Shown one piece after another: positions 18,116 through 27,975 of a stretch of 57,108 bases of DNA; position 1 is the first letter of the stretch; every line of letters begins with the position of its first letter. The notes below the pieces were generated by a model. The model searched no databases and was not told where the DNA came from. It saw only the letters and a program-made list of their open reading frames with translations. Made by a program: the position numbers and the translations under genes. Source of the DNA: Desmonostoc vinosum HA7617-LM4 (lineage in GTDB: Bacteria; Cyanobacteriota; Cyanobacteriia; Cyanobacteriales; Nostocaceae); contig JAHHHC010000041.1 in assembly GCA_019359515.1 (NCBI GenBank), forward strand, positions 1 through 57,108. Direction: 5' to 3'.

Positions 18116-18129
18116 GTAGTAATCAATAC
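18116..18129 (+). promoter_or_regulatory. Possible NtcA site (GTA-N8-TAC) upstream of natF
   Basis: GTAGTAATCAATAC matches the NtcA consensus exactly and ends 29 bp before the natF start. The site is closer to the ATG than usual for NtcA-activated promoters, and a match of this kind is expected by chance several times in 57 kb. It is only suggestive. Confidence 0.3.
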
Positions 18130-18158
18130 ATTTTTATTGTTGAGTATCCTTAAAGTTT

Positions 18159-19226
18159 ATGGGTAAAACAGCTTTAATGCTAGCGATCGCACCCTTAATA
18201 TTTACCATCACCGCCTGTGGTGGAGAGTCGGAACAAACAGCCAACACAGATAGCAATCCAGCAACACAAGCAACTCAAAATCGTTGGAATACGGTTAAAA
18301 ACCGTGGTCAGTTAATTTGTGGTGTCAGCGGCGAAGTACCAGGATTTAGCTTTGTGGGGTCTGATGGCAAATACAGTGGTATCGATGTGGATGTTTGCCG
18401 CGCCGTAGCAGCAGCTTTGTTTGATAATCCAGATGCTGTAGAATTCCGCAATCTCAATTCTAAAGAACGGTTTACAGCTTTACAAACTGGAGAAGTAGAT
18501 ATCCTTAGCCGTAATACTACTTGGACACTGGGACGTGACACCTCGCAAGGCATGGACTTTGCACCCGTGATTTTTTACGATGGTCAAGCTATTATGGTTC
18601 GCAAAAATAGCGGTATTAAGTCACTAGCAGACCTGAAAGGCAAAGCCATCTGTGTACAAACTGGTACCACTACTGAACAGAACTTAACTGATCAAATGCG
18701 GAAACGGGGCATTACTTACAAACCCGTTGTCTTTGAAGACGTTAATATTACTTTCGCCACCTATGCCGAAGGACGTTGTGACGGCATAACAGCTGACCGT
18801 TCAGCATTAGTTTCTCGGCGTTCGATTTTACCGAAACCTGATGATAACGTGATTCTCAATGAAGTAATTTCTTCCGAACCCTTAGCACCAGCTGTTGCTA
18901 AGGGAGATACTAGGTGGGGTGATACTGTCAAATGGGTGGTTTATTCTCTAGTTAAAGCCGAAGAGTTGGGCATTAATTCCCAAAATGTCGGTCAATTCGC
19001 CACCAGTAACGACCCAGATATTAAACGCTTCTTAGGAACAGAAGGCAACCTCGGCGAGGGAATGGGTTTAACAAAAGACTTTGCAGCCAGAATCGTCAAG
19101 CACGTCGGTAACTACGCCGAAATTTACGATCGCAATCTCGGCCCCAAAACAAAACTCAATCTTCCCCGCGAGCAAAATCAACTCTGGACGAAAGGTGGAT
19201 TACTCTATTCTCCACCGTTTCGGTAG
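18159..19226 (+). CDS. natF: Amino-acid ABC transporter substrate-binding lipoprotein NatF
   Basis: A 355-residue periplasmic binding protein of the polar amino-acid family (PF00497). A lipoprotein signal ends at ITAC (C20); the mature part shows RGQLICGVSGEVPGFS, GKYSGIDVDVCRAVAAALF and a tail resembling AapJ/BztA-type binding proteins. It is the first gene of natF-natG-natH-bgtA, an order that matches the N-II system for acidic and neutral amino acids in Anabaena sp. PCC 7120. In that organism the system takes up glutamate, aspartate and neutral amino acids. Identification as NatF rests on gene order and family. Confidence 0.88.
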   Translation: MGKTALMLAIAPLIFTITACGGESEQTANTDSNPATQATQNRWNTVKNRGQLICGVSGEVPGFSFVGSDGKYSGIDVDVCRAVAAALFDNPDAVEFRNLNSKERFTALQTGEVDILSRNTTWTLGRDTSQGMDFAPVIFYDGQAIMVRKNSGIKSLADLKGKAICVQTGTTTEQNLTDQMRKRGITYKPVVFEDVNITFATYAEGRCDGITADRSALVSRRSILPKPDDNVILNEVISSEPLAPAVAKGDTRWGDTVKWVVYSLVKAEELGINSQNVGQFATSNDPDIKRFLGTEGNLGEGMGLTKDFAARIVKHVGNYAEIYDRNLGPKTKLNLPREQNQLWTKGGLLYSPPFR

Positions 19227-19239
19227 AAGGAATTAGGGG

Positions 19240-19395
19240 CTAGGGACTGGTGAAGATGAGGGAGATGAGGGAGATGAGGGAGAAAATTTCTCCGCGTCTT
19301 CGCGTCCTCTTCCCAATTCCCAATTCTCCATTCCCCATTCCTCAGTCTCCAATTCCCCATTCCCCACTCCCAATGACAAATGACAAATGACAAAT
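19240..19395. repeat. Composite repeat between natF and natG
   Basis: AGATGAGGG units, a GAGAAAATTTCTCC palindrome, CCCAATT/CCCCATT units and finally four ATGACAA heptamers fill this gap. The natG start codon lies in the last heptamers. Confidence 0.85.
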
Positions 19396-20313
19396 GACAA
19401 ACCACCCATATGTCGTGATTACCGATTTTGGCAGATTGCTGGGCAATTTATTGCAGTATTTTTAGCAACTGTTGTAGTGATAATACTGTGGGGCAACCTG
19501 AAGCGCAATTTACAGCAATTGGGCATTCAGTTTGGATTTGATTTTCTCAAGCAGCAAGCATCTTTTGATATTGGCGAAACGCTAATTACTTATAAACCCA
19601 CTGATACCTACATTCGCGCTTTATGGGTGGGACTAATTAACTCTTTGCGGGTGGCGGTGACGGGAATTTTCCTTACAACTATTGTCGGAGTGAGTGCTGG
19701 TATTGCTCGACTTTCCGATAATTGGTTAGTAAGGAATATTACTCTAATTTATGTGGAGATTTTCCGTAATACGCCTTTACTGCTGCAATTGCTGTTTTGG
19801 TATTTTGCTGTTTTCCTTGGTTTTCCTAAGACTGAAAACAAAATCTCTGTTTGGGGATTGGTTGGATTTAGTCAGAATGGCATAGAAATTCCTTGGTTTA
19901 CTTTGTCACCAGAGTTTTCAGCTTTGCTACTGGGGTTAATTTTTTATACTGGGGCATTCATTGCAGAAATTGTCAGAGGCGGAATTCAATCAGTACCCAA
20001 GGGACAATGGGAAGCAGCACGATCGCTAGGATTAAAACCAGGGTTAGTAATGCGACTGGTGGTTTTTCCTCAAGCCTTGCGGGTGATTATCCCACCACTG
20101 ACAAGCCAGTATCTTAACTTGACTAAAAATTCCAGCTTAGCGATCGCGATCGGCTACCCTGATATTTATTTTGTTGCTTCCACGACCTTTAATCAAACAG
20201 GTAGAGCTGTAGAAGTTATGCTACTGATTATACTCACTTATCTTATTCTCAGTTTGACTATATCTGTAGTGATGAATTTATTAAACCGCACCGTGCAAAT
20301 TCAAGAGAGATAA
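19387..20313 (+). CDS. natG: Amino-acid ABC transporter permease NatG
   Basis: A 308-residue inner-membrane permease of the HisMQ (polar amino-acid) family. N-terminal hydrophobic helix at ~18-37, core TM domain from ~75, and the EAA loop in RGGIQSVPKGQWEAARSLGL. It would pair with NatH to form the channel for substrate delivered by NatF. The start codon at 19387 is one of several ATGs created by an ATGACAA heptamer array, so earlier in-array starts in other frames are excluded by frame. It is followed by natH after 87 bp. Confidence 0.88.
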   Translation: MTNDKPPICRDYRFWQIAGQFIAVFLATVVVIILWGNLKRNLQQLGIQFGFDFLKQQASFDIGETLITYKPTDTYIRALWVGLINSLRVAVTGIFLTTIVGVSAGIARLSDNWLVRNITLIYVEIFRNTPLLLQLLFWYFAVFLGFPKTENKISVWGLVGFSQNGIEIPWFTLSPEFSALLLGLIFYTGAFIAEIVRGGIQSVPKGQWEAARSLGLKPGLVMRLVVFPQALRVIIPPLTSQYLNLTKNSSLAIAIGYPDIYFVASTTFNQTGRAVEVMLLIILTYLILSLTISVVMNLLNRTVQIQER

Positions 20314-20400
20314 CAGAGATAGGGAATGGAGAATTGGGAAGCAAGAAGTCTAAACTTGCGCTTTAACCAATAGAGACAAATAACCAATGAACAATAACAA

Positions 20401-21552
20401 ATGACTAATCCTAAATTATTGTGGTTGCGTAAAAATTTGTTCAGTACTTGGTATAACAGCTTGTTAACTGTTGTTTGCTTAATTATGCTGTTTTGGGTAG
20501 TGCGGGGAGTTTTAATTTGGGCAATTACTCAAGCGCAATGGGCAGTAGTTCAGGTTAATTTACGTTTATTTTTAGTGGGTAGGTTTCCTCAGACTTTATA
20601 TTGGCGAGTCTGGATTGTATTAGCGATCGCTTCTACTTTAAGTGCTATTACTTTAGGTTTATTTTTTGGTAAGCAACAGTTAACAAAGTGGAAAATTGCT
20701 CTCGTTGCTTTTATTGCTGCTTTGCTGTTGATTATTTTGCCGTTGGATTTAATATCTCGGCTTTGGTTACTCTTAATTGCTAGTTTGCTATTTGCAGGTT
20801 ATTGGTTTGGAGTCAAGTTCGCCCAATTAATTTCTCCCTGGCTTTCTTTGGTATGGTTGTTATCTTTCCCATTAATTTTATGGCTGATCGGTGGTGGATT
20901 TGGCTTACAGTCAGTATCTACAAATTTGTGGAATGGGTTGCTACTTACTTTATTGATGGCAGCTATTAGCATTGTGCTTTCTTTTCCTCTTGGTGTATTA
21001 CTAGCTTTAGGACGTACAAATAATCTACCAGTAATACGTTGGTTTTCTATTCTGTATATTGAAATAATTAGAGGAGTGCCGCTGATTGGGATTTTATTTT
21101 TGGCTCAGGTAATGCTGCCATTATTTTTACCAACAGATTTACGATTAGATCGGGTAGTGCGAGCGATCGCGGGACTGGTGATGTTTAGTGCAGCTTATAT
21201 GGCGGAAAACGTGCGTGGCGGACTGCAAGCAATCCCGCGTGGACAATTTGAAGCCGCTAAAGCGTTAGGATTAAATACACCTTTGGTAGTTTTATTTATT
21301 GTATTGCCTCAAGCATTACGTGCTGTTATTCCTGCAATTGTTGGTCAGTTTATTGGTTTATTTAAAGACACTTCCCTCTTATCTCTAGTGGGATTAGTAG
21401 AACTAACTGGCATTGCTCGTTCGATATTGGCACAGCCGCAATTTATTGGGCGTTATGCAGAAGTTTATCTATTTGTTGGCTTGATTTATTGGGTGTTTTG
21501 TTATTCAATGTCCTTGGCTTCTCGGCGATTAGAAAGACAGTTAAGCCAGTAG
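20401..21552 (+). CDS. natH: Amino-acid ABC transporter permease NatH
   Basis: A 383-residue permease, longer than NatG because of extra N-terminal membrane segments (roughly four hydrophobic stretches before residue 165). The HisMQ-type core starts near residue 175 (WNGLLLTLLMAAISIVLSFP) and carries the EAA loop NVRGGLQAIPRGQFEAAKAL. This large-plus-small permease arrangement is typical of AapQ/AapM-like and Anabaena N-II systems. It lies between natG and bgtA on the same strand. Confidence 0.88.
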   Translation: MTNPKLLWLRKNLFSTWYNSLLTVVCLIMLFWVVRGVLIWAITQAQWAVVQVNLRLFLVGRFPQTLYWRVWIVLAIASTLSAITLGLFFGKQQLTKWKIALVAFIAALLLIILPLDLISRLWLLLIASLLFAGYWFGVKFAQLISPWLSLVWLLSFPLILWLIGGGFGLQSVSTNLWNGLLLTLLMAAISIVLSFPLGVLLALGRTNNLPVIRWFSILYIEIIRGVPLIGILFLAQVMLPLFLPTDLRLDRVVRAIAGLVMFSAAYMAENVRGGLQAIPRGQFEAAKALGLNTPLVVLFIVLPQALRAVIPAIVGQFIGLFKDTSLLSLVGLVELTGIARSILAQPQFIGRYAEVYLFVGLIYWVFCYSMSLASRRLERQLSQ

Positions 21553-21667
21553 CTGCGCGATGGCTAGATGAGGCTTCTATTATGTTGGAAAGACAGCAGG
21601 AAATTTGGCGAATACCTTCGAGGTTCCCAGTTACTTCGGTACAGATGTAGCTTAGAGGTAAAAATTA

Positions 21668-22411
21668 ATGACAACAGAATCAACGCCGATAATTATCGCT
21701 GAAGATGTGCAAAAGTGGTATGGCAAATTCCATGCTCTAAGAGGTGTAAGTTTAACAGTAAATCGTGGGGAGGTAGTAGTTTTAATGGGGCCTTCAGGTT
21801 CAGGTAAATCAACTTTTATCCGGACATTTAATGCTTTAGAAGCATATCAAAAAGGCAAAATTATTATTGATGGAATTACCCTCAGCCATGACTTGCGAAA
21901 TATTGAAGCAATTCGACGGGAAGTAGGAATGGTGTTTCAGCAGTTTAATTTATTTCCTCATCTAACAGTGCTGCAAAATATTACCTTGGCACCAATTTGG
22001 GTACGTCGGTTGAAGAAATTAGAAGCTGAAGAAATGGGCAAAAAACTGTTAGAAAGAGTAGGAATTTTAGAACAAGCACATAAATATCCAGGACAGTTGT
22101 CTGGGGGACAGCAGCAAAGGGTAGCGATCGCTCGTGCTTTGGCTATGCAACCTAAGATTATGCTGTTTGATGAACCCACCTCAGCTTTAGATCCAGAGAT
22201 GGTAAGAGAAGTTTTAGATGTAATGCGAAGTCTCGCCCGTGATGGGATGACAATGGTGGTAGTTACCCATGAAGTCGGATTCGCTCGTGAAGTCGCTGAT
22301 CGAGTAATTTTAATGGATGATGGTTCTCTGGTTGAGTCAGCAACCCCTAATACCTTTTTCAGCAACCCCAAAGAAGAACGAACCCGTAAATTTTTATCAC
22401 AAATTCTCTAA
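21668..22411 (+). CDS. bgtA: Amino-acid ABC transporter ATPase BgtA
   Basis: A 247-residue ATPase with Walker [10 protein letters not shown] (K47), Q-loop region [10 protein letters not shown], signature LSGGQQQR, Walker [13 protein letters not shown] and H-loop VVTHE. It is complete. In Anabaena sp. PCC 7120 the bgtA product energises both the N-II (Nat) and the basic amino-acid (Bgt) uptake systems, so this gene may serve a second transporter encoded elsewhere. It closes the natFGH-bgtA unit, 115 bp after natH. Confidence 0.9.
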   Translation: MTTESTPIIIAEDVQKWYGKFHALRGVSLTVNRGEVVVLMGPSGSGKSTFIRTFNALEAYQKGKIIIDGITLSHDLRNIEAIRREVGMVFQQFNLFPHLTVLQNITLAPIWVRRLKKLEAEEMGKKLLERVGILEQAHKYPGQLSGGQQQRVAIARALAMQPKIMLFDEPTSALDPEMVREVLDVMRSLARDGMTMVVVTHEVGFAREVADRVILMDDGSLVESATPNTFFSNPKEERTRKFLSQIL

Positions 22412-22647
22412 CACTCTGCGTCTGTTTGCATTTCAATAATATTAGTAAACAGGAAACAGGGAATAGAGTTGAAAGTCTGTTGGTCTTTTGGCTTTATGTT
22501 TAGTTAATGTCCTAAACTATGCTTCGACTGCTATAGTAAGAGACGAACTATGTTTGTAAATACTAATGACAACCAGTGAATTTGCAATTTAAATGCATAA
22601 TAGCTGATTACGGAATTTTTGCAACATACTGTTAATGTGATTTATTT

Positions 22648-22666
22648 AATTACGAATTACGAATTA
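22648..22666. repeat. AATTACG heptamers just upstream of WD40 gene
   Basis: Two and a half AATTACG units end 18 bp before the ATG of the WD40 gene. The same repeat precedes three other start codons in the window. Confidence 0.8.
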
Positions 22667-22684
22667 TTTAACAGGATTCTCCTT

Positions 22685-25015
22685 ATGGAGCCAGGTTTAA
22701 GATTGTTAATTCAACTGATACTAGAGTTTGCACCTGTAATTGTAGCCCTAGTCCAAAAAAGAACAGAGGAAGGTTTAAATAAAACCACCCACCAGCTACC
22801 ACAAGTCATTCAAGAAGTCTTTCAAGCTGTCAATATCTCAACCCGGACAGATAATTATACCACGGGGGTAGAACAAGAAAAACTTTTGCAAAAACAGTTA
22901 GCAGTTTATCATCGGGAAACACAATTACAAATAGTTAATCAAGAGAGACAAACAGCTATCAAATTACCAGAAATCAATAAAATTCTTGATAGCTGGCCCC
23001 TAAGATTATATCCTTCACAAATTTTAGATTCTCATACTAGCGATAGTCATGCACCCCTCAAAATCTTTCTAGCTCCCCCGCAAGTAAAGTTTGACCAATT
23101 TGATGAAAAAAACGATGATATTCCAGAAATTGAGCTAATATTAGCTGAAGGGTTACGCAAGTTTATAAATAAGCACTATTATCTGCAAAATCCTATTAGA
23201 CCAATAGAATTTTTAGCCGGAGCGTGGGATAGTAAACGATTTCATAGTGAATCTAGTATTAAGGCTTTGTTTGGTGTATTGAAAACCGAGCCTATTTTAA
23301 TTCTAGAATCAGAAACTGAGGGAGATTACCTAAATTTTCGTATTGCTTACTGGGGACTAAGACAAGCAAGTTATTATTACAAAACAATTGCCAGATTATC
23401 TTATCAAGAAATTCTCCAACAATCAGCAAAAAGCCGTGCTTTAGAATGGCAGAAAACTAGAAATAAATTGTTAGCATTAGGAGAAAATTTAGCCGAAGTT
23501 AATCAACTTGGTAAAGATAATGTCTGGAATTTAGCAATTTTGGAAAAGGCAGAAAAATGGCAAGCTAAAGGAATCGATGTTAGTAAGTTAGACTTGCAAT
23601 ATCAAGTTAATTATCAAGATTTTGAACAACTTTGCCAGGTATTGATTACCTGTCATATTCTGGTTGCTGCTTGGGTGGCAGATGTCTATCACTTAATCCA
23701 CTATGATGTACCACCATTACTGCCAGAGTTATTGCCGGATTTACTCAAAGATGTTCTCGATTGGCAATCATTGCAAGCAATTACCACAGGCTACAAACAA
23801 GTTTACCAAGCTTTAGAACAAGAGCGACGTTATTGGGTTCCAGAGTTGGCTTTACAATTAGCTCAAAGTTTATCCCATTTACCCGATCGCTCTTTAGCAC
23901 AAGAACAAATCGATTACTCCATAGCTACATGGTTAGAATTGCGTGAAGTTTCGCCACAGCAATTTTTTAACCCCTTAGAGGCAATGTCATCAACTGTCAG
24001 GATAGAAGATGAAGAATATATCCAAAAGTTAAAGCAATATTTCACGACAATCGGTGAGAGTCAGAGTGTAAACCAACTTGAGAAAATTTTAGATGCGATC
24101 GCCAATCTCAAACACAAACTCACCCTAAAACCTGCCACTCTCAGCTACACTCAAATTGCACATCCTTGCAAAGTGACGGCTGTCGCCATTAGTCCTGATA
24201 TGGAAATTTTGGTGAGTGGATGTGCAGATAGAACCATTAGGATGCGGAATTTTCAAACTGGTAAACTGACTCGGACTCTCGATGATTGCGGTGAAGTTTC
24301 ATCCGTGGCTATCAGTCCCGATGGAAATTTGCTTGCGGTTGGTAGTTGCGAACATCCCAGAAGTAATGTTAGAGTTTGGCACTTGAAAACAGGTAAACTC
24401 ATCCACACCCTTTTAGGGCATCAAAAACCAGTCAATGTAGTGGTAATCAGTCCTGATGGGCAGATTCTCGCCAGTGGGAGTAATAAAATCAAAATTTGGA
24501 ATTTGCATAAAGGCGATCGCATTTGTACGCTGTGGCATTCATCCGCTGTTCATGCTATTGCTATCAGTGCTGATGGGCAGATGCTTGTTAGTGGTAGTTC
24601 TGATAATAAAATTAGATTATGGAATCCTCGTACAGGTGATCCATTACGAACACTTAGTAATCATGAAGGTGATGTCAAGGCGATCGCTATTAGTCCTGAT
24701 GGACAACTACTTTTAAGTGGTGGTGCTGACAAAACTATTAAAATTTGGCACTTGATTACAGGAAAAGTTTTACATACATTGACTGAGCATACTGAGGCAG
24801 TGAAATGTTTAGCTGTCAGTCAGGATGGACAAACCCTGTTTAGTGGCAGTGTCGATAAAACTATCAAAATTTGGTGTGTTTCCACAGGCAAATTGTTGCA
24901 AACTCTCAGCGGACATTTAGGGCCAGTGAATTCTCTTGCCCTTAGCTCTGATGGTAAGTTGTTAATTAGTGGTAGTTCTGATAAAACTATCAAAATTTGG
25001 CAGATAGTTGTTTAA
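22685..25015 (+). CDS. WD40 repeat protein with large uncharacterised N-terminal region
   Basis: A 776-residue protein. Residues ~490-776 form seven WD40 blades, each with the pattern VxxxAISPDGxxLxSGSxDKTIKIW, enough for a closed propeller. Residues 1-485 match no domain I recognise. They begin with a hydrophobic helix (LIQLILEFAPVIVALV), then a coiled-coil-prone segment, a mixed region with RPIEFLAGAWDSKRF and ALFGVLKTEPILILE, and a long helical part. There is no kinase, NACHT or protease motif. The ATG at 22685 is preferred over an upstream TTG because the upstream codons are repeat sequence. A scaffold role is only a guess. Confidence 0.85.
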   Translation: MEPGLRLLIQLILEFAPVIVALVQKRTEEGLNKTTHQLPQVIQEVFQAVNISTRTDNYTTGVEQEKLLQKQLAVYHRETQLQIVNQERQTAIKLPEINKILDSWPLRLYPSQILDSHTSDSHAPLKIFLAPPQVKFDQFDEKNDDIPEIELILAEGLRKFINKHYYLQNPIRPIEFLAGAWDSKRFHSESSIKALFGVLKTEPILILESETEGDYLNFRIAYWGLRQASYYYKTIARLSYQEILQQSAKSRALEWQKTRNKLLALGENLAEVNQLGKDNVWNLAILEKAEKWQAKGIDVSKLDLQYQVNYQDFEQLCQVLITCHILVAAWVADVYHLIHYDVPPLLPELLPDLLKDVLDWQSLQAITTGYKQVYQALEQERRYWVPELALQLAQSLSHLPDRSLAQEQIDYSIATWLELREVSPQQFFNPLEAMSSTVRIEDEEYIQKLKQYFTTIGESQSVNQLEKILDAIANLKHKLTLKPATLSYTQIAHPCKVTAVAISPDMEILVSGCADRTIRMRNFQTGKLTRTLDDCGEVSSVAISPDGNLLAVGSCEHPRSNVRVWHLKTGKLIHTLLGHQKPVNVVVISPDGQILASGSNKIKIWNLHKGDRICTLWHSSAVHAIAISADGQMLVSGSSDNKIRLWNPRTGDPLRTLSNHEGDVKAIAISPDGQLLLSGGADKTIKIWHLITGKVLHTLTEHTEAVKCLAVSQDGQTLFSGSVDKTIKIWCVSTGKLLQTLSGHLGPVNSLALSSDGKLLISGSSDKTIKIWQIVV

Positions 25016-25057
25016 CCAGCCTATATGCACGAAATATTATCTTTACACGCATATGTC

Positions 25058-27556
25058 TTACTGTTGAATAAGTAACTGTCTGACATCAGCTGCGGAATCT
25101 TGTTGCAATGCTGATGCTGCGATCGCTTCTGCCTCAAGTACGGTTAATTGAGCGATTGCTTGTTTGATTGCAGGTATGGCTTGAGGATTGACGCTTAATT
25201 CATCTAATCCCAAACCGATTAAAATTGGTGCTGCTAAAGGATCTGCTGCTAGTTCACCACATAACCCTACCCAAATACCAGCTGCATGAGCAGCTTGCAC
25301 AGTTTGCTGGATCATTCGCAATACTGCTGGGTGTAGTGCATCCGCCAAATTTGCCACTTTGGGGTTGGTGCGATCGCCCGCCATGATATATTGGCTCAGA
25401 TCGTTGGTACCAATACTAAAAAAGTCTACTTCAGCGGCTAACTGATCGGCGATCGCCACTGCTGAGGGAATTTCGATCATAACGCCCAATGCGATCGCAC
25501 TATCGAAGGGGATATTAGCTTGCTGAAGTTCTACTTGTACTTCTGCCAAGATTGCTTTAGCTGCACGCACCTCCATGACAGTAGCAATCATGGGCAGCAT
25601 AATTTTAATTTGGTGCCCTACACTAGCGCGTAAAATTGCCCGCAATTGTGTTTTGAATAAATCCGGTTGATCCAAACACAAACGAATTCCTCGGCAGCCT
25701 AAGAAAGGGTTGGCTTCTGGGGTTGTTGGTTGCAAGTAAGGCAGTGGCTTATCACCACCGACATCTAGGGTACGAATAATTAACGGTTGCGAGTTGAGAA
25801 CTTGGGCGATCGCCTGATAAACTGACAGTTGTTCTGCTTCTTGGGGCGCACTTGTGCGGTTAAGATATAAAAACTCGGTACGAAGCAGTCCTACACCTTC
25901 TGCACCATTAGCCACAGCTGCTTGAGCATCAGCAATGCTACCAATATTAGCAAGGATACAAAAGCGCCGACCATCACGGGTAATTGCTGGCTGGTGCGCT
26001 GTGGCTCGTGCTTGCTGCTGAGCAGTGTGCCATGCTTCTCGCTTGGCTTCTAGTACACCGAGAGTATCTGGTTGTGGTTTTACCCATGCTTTACCACTCT
26101 CGCCATCGAGGGCCATGATTGTACCATCTTCCAGGTACAACACTCCTTTCTCTATTCCCAAGACAGCGGGAATACCCAATGTCCGGGCAATAATGGCGCT
26201 GTGGGAGGTTGCACTACCAGAAGTAGTACAAATCCCTAAGACTTTTGTGGGATCTAGTCCGGCGGTGTCTGAGGGGGTTAAATCAGAGGCGACAATAATT
26301 GCAGGTTCACCAAGATTTAAGTCTGGAGGCGCGTTACCAACTAGTAATCGCAGTACCCTTTTGCCTACGTCCATAACATCGTCAACTCGCTCTTGGAGAT
26401 AAGCATCCTCTAGGGTATAGTAGGAGTTTGCGACTTCATTGACTACGGCTTGCCAAGCGGCTTCCGCATTGAGGTGATGCTCCACAATACGTTGGTGAGC
26501 CGCTTCTAGTAATACTGGATCTTCTAAAAATAATAAATGAGCATCAAAGATCGCAGCTTCAGCATCCCCAATTTGCATTGATGCTTGGGCGAATAATGCT
26601 TGAATTTGCTGTTTGGCAATGTGAATTACTGATTGTAAACGTTGCCACTCTGCCTCAGCGTCATCTACGTGATATTGCGTAATTGCAATTGGGGTGGGTT
26701 GATAATGAACAACAGGAGCGATCGCCACTCCTGGAGATGCTGCAATTCCTGAAAGCTCGCCTGGGGTAGTCGGGGTAACTGCTGGGTGAGATGTCGTTGT
26801 CGGTGCAAAAGCGGTATTATCTTCACCAAAGTTGTTAGCGAATAAGCCTTGTAATGTCGCGAGTGCTATGTCTGCATCAGCACCAGTGGCAGTAATTACC
26901 AGTTCATGTCCTTGACGTACCCCTAAAGTTGCGACTTGGTTGATACTGTCACCTCGAACAAACTTAGTATTTCTAGTTAAATTCTGCACCTGAATTTGGG
27001 CTGAAAATCGAGCGGCAGTAGCGACAAATTGAGCAGCAGGACGAGCGTGTAATCCTAAACGATTACTGACGATGAGCCGAATTTCTTTGGTAGGCGATTC
27101 TAAATTGGTTGTGGCTGAGTTACTCTCAACTGATAACGGACTAATGACTATACCTAATTGACTGGCTTTTGCTGCTAATGCACCTCTGGCTTCGGCAATG
27201 ACTTGCTGAATGTCACCACCAACAGCGGCGGCAACAGCGGCGGCAACAGCACCTTCTACTAGGGGTGCTTCACATAAGTATACTTTTTGCTGCTGTGCTT
27301 CCAAGAGAAACTCTAAAGCCATTTCTGCACTGAGCAAAGCACTACCTAAATCCATTAAAACTAATACACCATCTTCGGTAAATACAGAAGCGATCGCTTC
27401 ATAAATCTGAATAGAATCTGTACCCAGTGGATTCTCTGCATCTTCAATACCAGCTGCAACAGCGAGGGGAACTTTACCCTGAACCATCTGCGCGGCTAGT
27501 TCCCGTACTCCTAAAGCTAGTTGTTTGCTGTGAGAAACAATCACAATTCCAATCAC
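25058..27556 (-). CDS. dhaM: DhaM-type multiphosphoryl transfer protein (EIIA-HPr-EI)
   Basis: An 832-residue three-domain phosphotransferase. Residues 1-135 are a DhaM/mannose-type EIIA domain with H9 in IVIVSHSKQLA. Residues ~158-245 are an HPr domain with H170 in RLGLHARPAAQ. Residues ~268-832 are enzyme I with active-site H452 in SATSHSAIIAR, GVGLLRTEFLYLNR and the PEP site region IGTNDLSQYIMAGDRTNP. In the usual pathway such a protein passes phosphate from PEP to DhaL-ADP for dihydroxyacetone phosphorylation. No dhaK or dhaL is in the window. All three histidines are intact, so a complete relay is present. Confidence 0.92.
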   Translation of the reverse strand: MIGIVIVSHSKQLALGVRELAAQMVQGKVPLAVAAGIEDAENPLGTDSIQIYEAIASVFTEDGVLVLMDLGSALLSAEMALEFLLEAQQQKVYLCEAPLVEGAVAAAVAAAVGGDIQQVIAEARGALAAKASQLGIVISPLSVESNSATTNLESPTKEIRLIVSNRLGLHARPAAQFVATAARFSAQIQVQNLTRNTKFVRGDSINQVATLGVRQGHELVITATGADADIALATLQGLFANNFGEDNTAFAPTTTSHPAVTPTTPGELSGIAASPGVAIAPVVHYQPTPIAITQYHVDDAEAEWQRLQSVIHIAKQQIQALFAQASMQIGDAEAAIFDAHLLFLEDPVLLEAAHQRIVEHHLNAEAAWQAVVNEVANSYYTLEDAYLQERVDDVMDVGKRVLRLLVGNAPPDLNLGEPAIIVASDLTPSDTAGLDPTKVLGICTTSGSATSHSAIIARTLGIPAVLGIEKGVLYLEDGTIMALDGESGKAWVKPQPDTLGVLEAKREAWHTAQQQARATAHQPAITRDGRRFCILANIGSIADAQAAVANGAEGVGLLRTEFLYLNRTSAPQEAEQLSVYQAIAQVLNSQPLIIRTLDVGGDKPLPYLQPTTPEANPFLGCRGIRLCLDQPDLFKTQLRAILRASVGHQIKIMLPMIATVMEVRAAKAILAEVQVELQQANIPFDSAIALGVMIEIPSAVAIADQLAAEVDFFSIGTNDLSQYIMAGDRTNPKVANLADALHPAVLRMIQQTVQAAHAAGIWVGLCGELAADPLAAPILIGLGLDELSVNPQAIPAIKQAIAQLTVLEAEAIAASALQQDSAADVRQLLIQQ

Positions 27557-27975
27557 GGCAACACCATCTATATAAATTCGTAATTCGTAATTCGTAATTC
27601 GTAATTAAGAAGGTTCTTCAGTACTATTATGCTAAAGTTTGGACTAAAAAAGCTTATAAAGCTTGCTAGGCAAAGAAAAACATGTTTGTTTTTTTATGTT
27701 CTTTTTTCAGATTGCCTCTTTTCCCCGTTCCCTGTTCTCTTTTAACAGAGTATTTATTTAGCATAACAAGTACGATAGAGCCATTAAGAAATTCAAATCT
27801 CATCTAAAAGCCATTAGTATTTTTTCATAGTAATTATGTGTTTGTTGCGGGTATTCACCGATAAAAATAGCTAGAGCTTTATCTAGTATTTAAGTTTTCA
27901 GCATTCTCACCCTTATTTCACAATATAACAATAGGCTATCTAAATAATCAGAGTATCAATATAAATTAACTAAGT
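27557..27975. other. Divergent intergenic region before the permease-kinase gene
   Basis: AATTCGT heptamers at 27574-27606 lie 17 bp upstream of the dhaM start (they read as AATTACG in its sense). The rest is AT-rich and should contain both promoters. No gene was seen. Confidence 0.6.

Larger units (their letters stand above)
17610..18158. other. Divergent intergenic region between YbjN-like gene and natF
   Basis: The region contains a GGGGAATTGG repeat near 17703, the MITE at 17750-17852 and ~300 bp of AT-rich DNA that should hold the natF promoter. No extra gene was seen. Confidence 0.6.
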
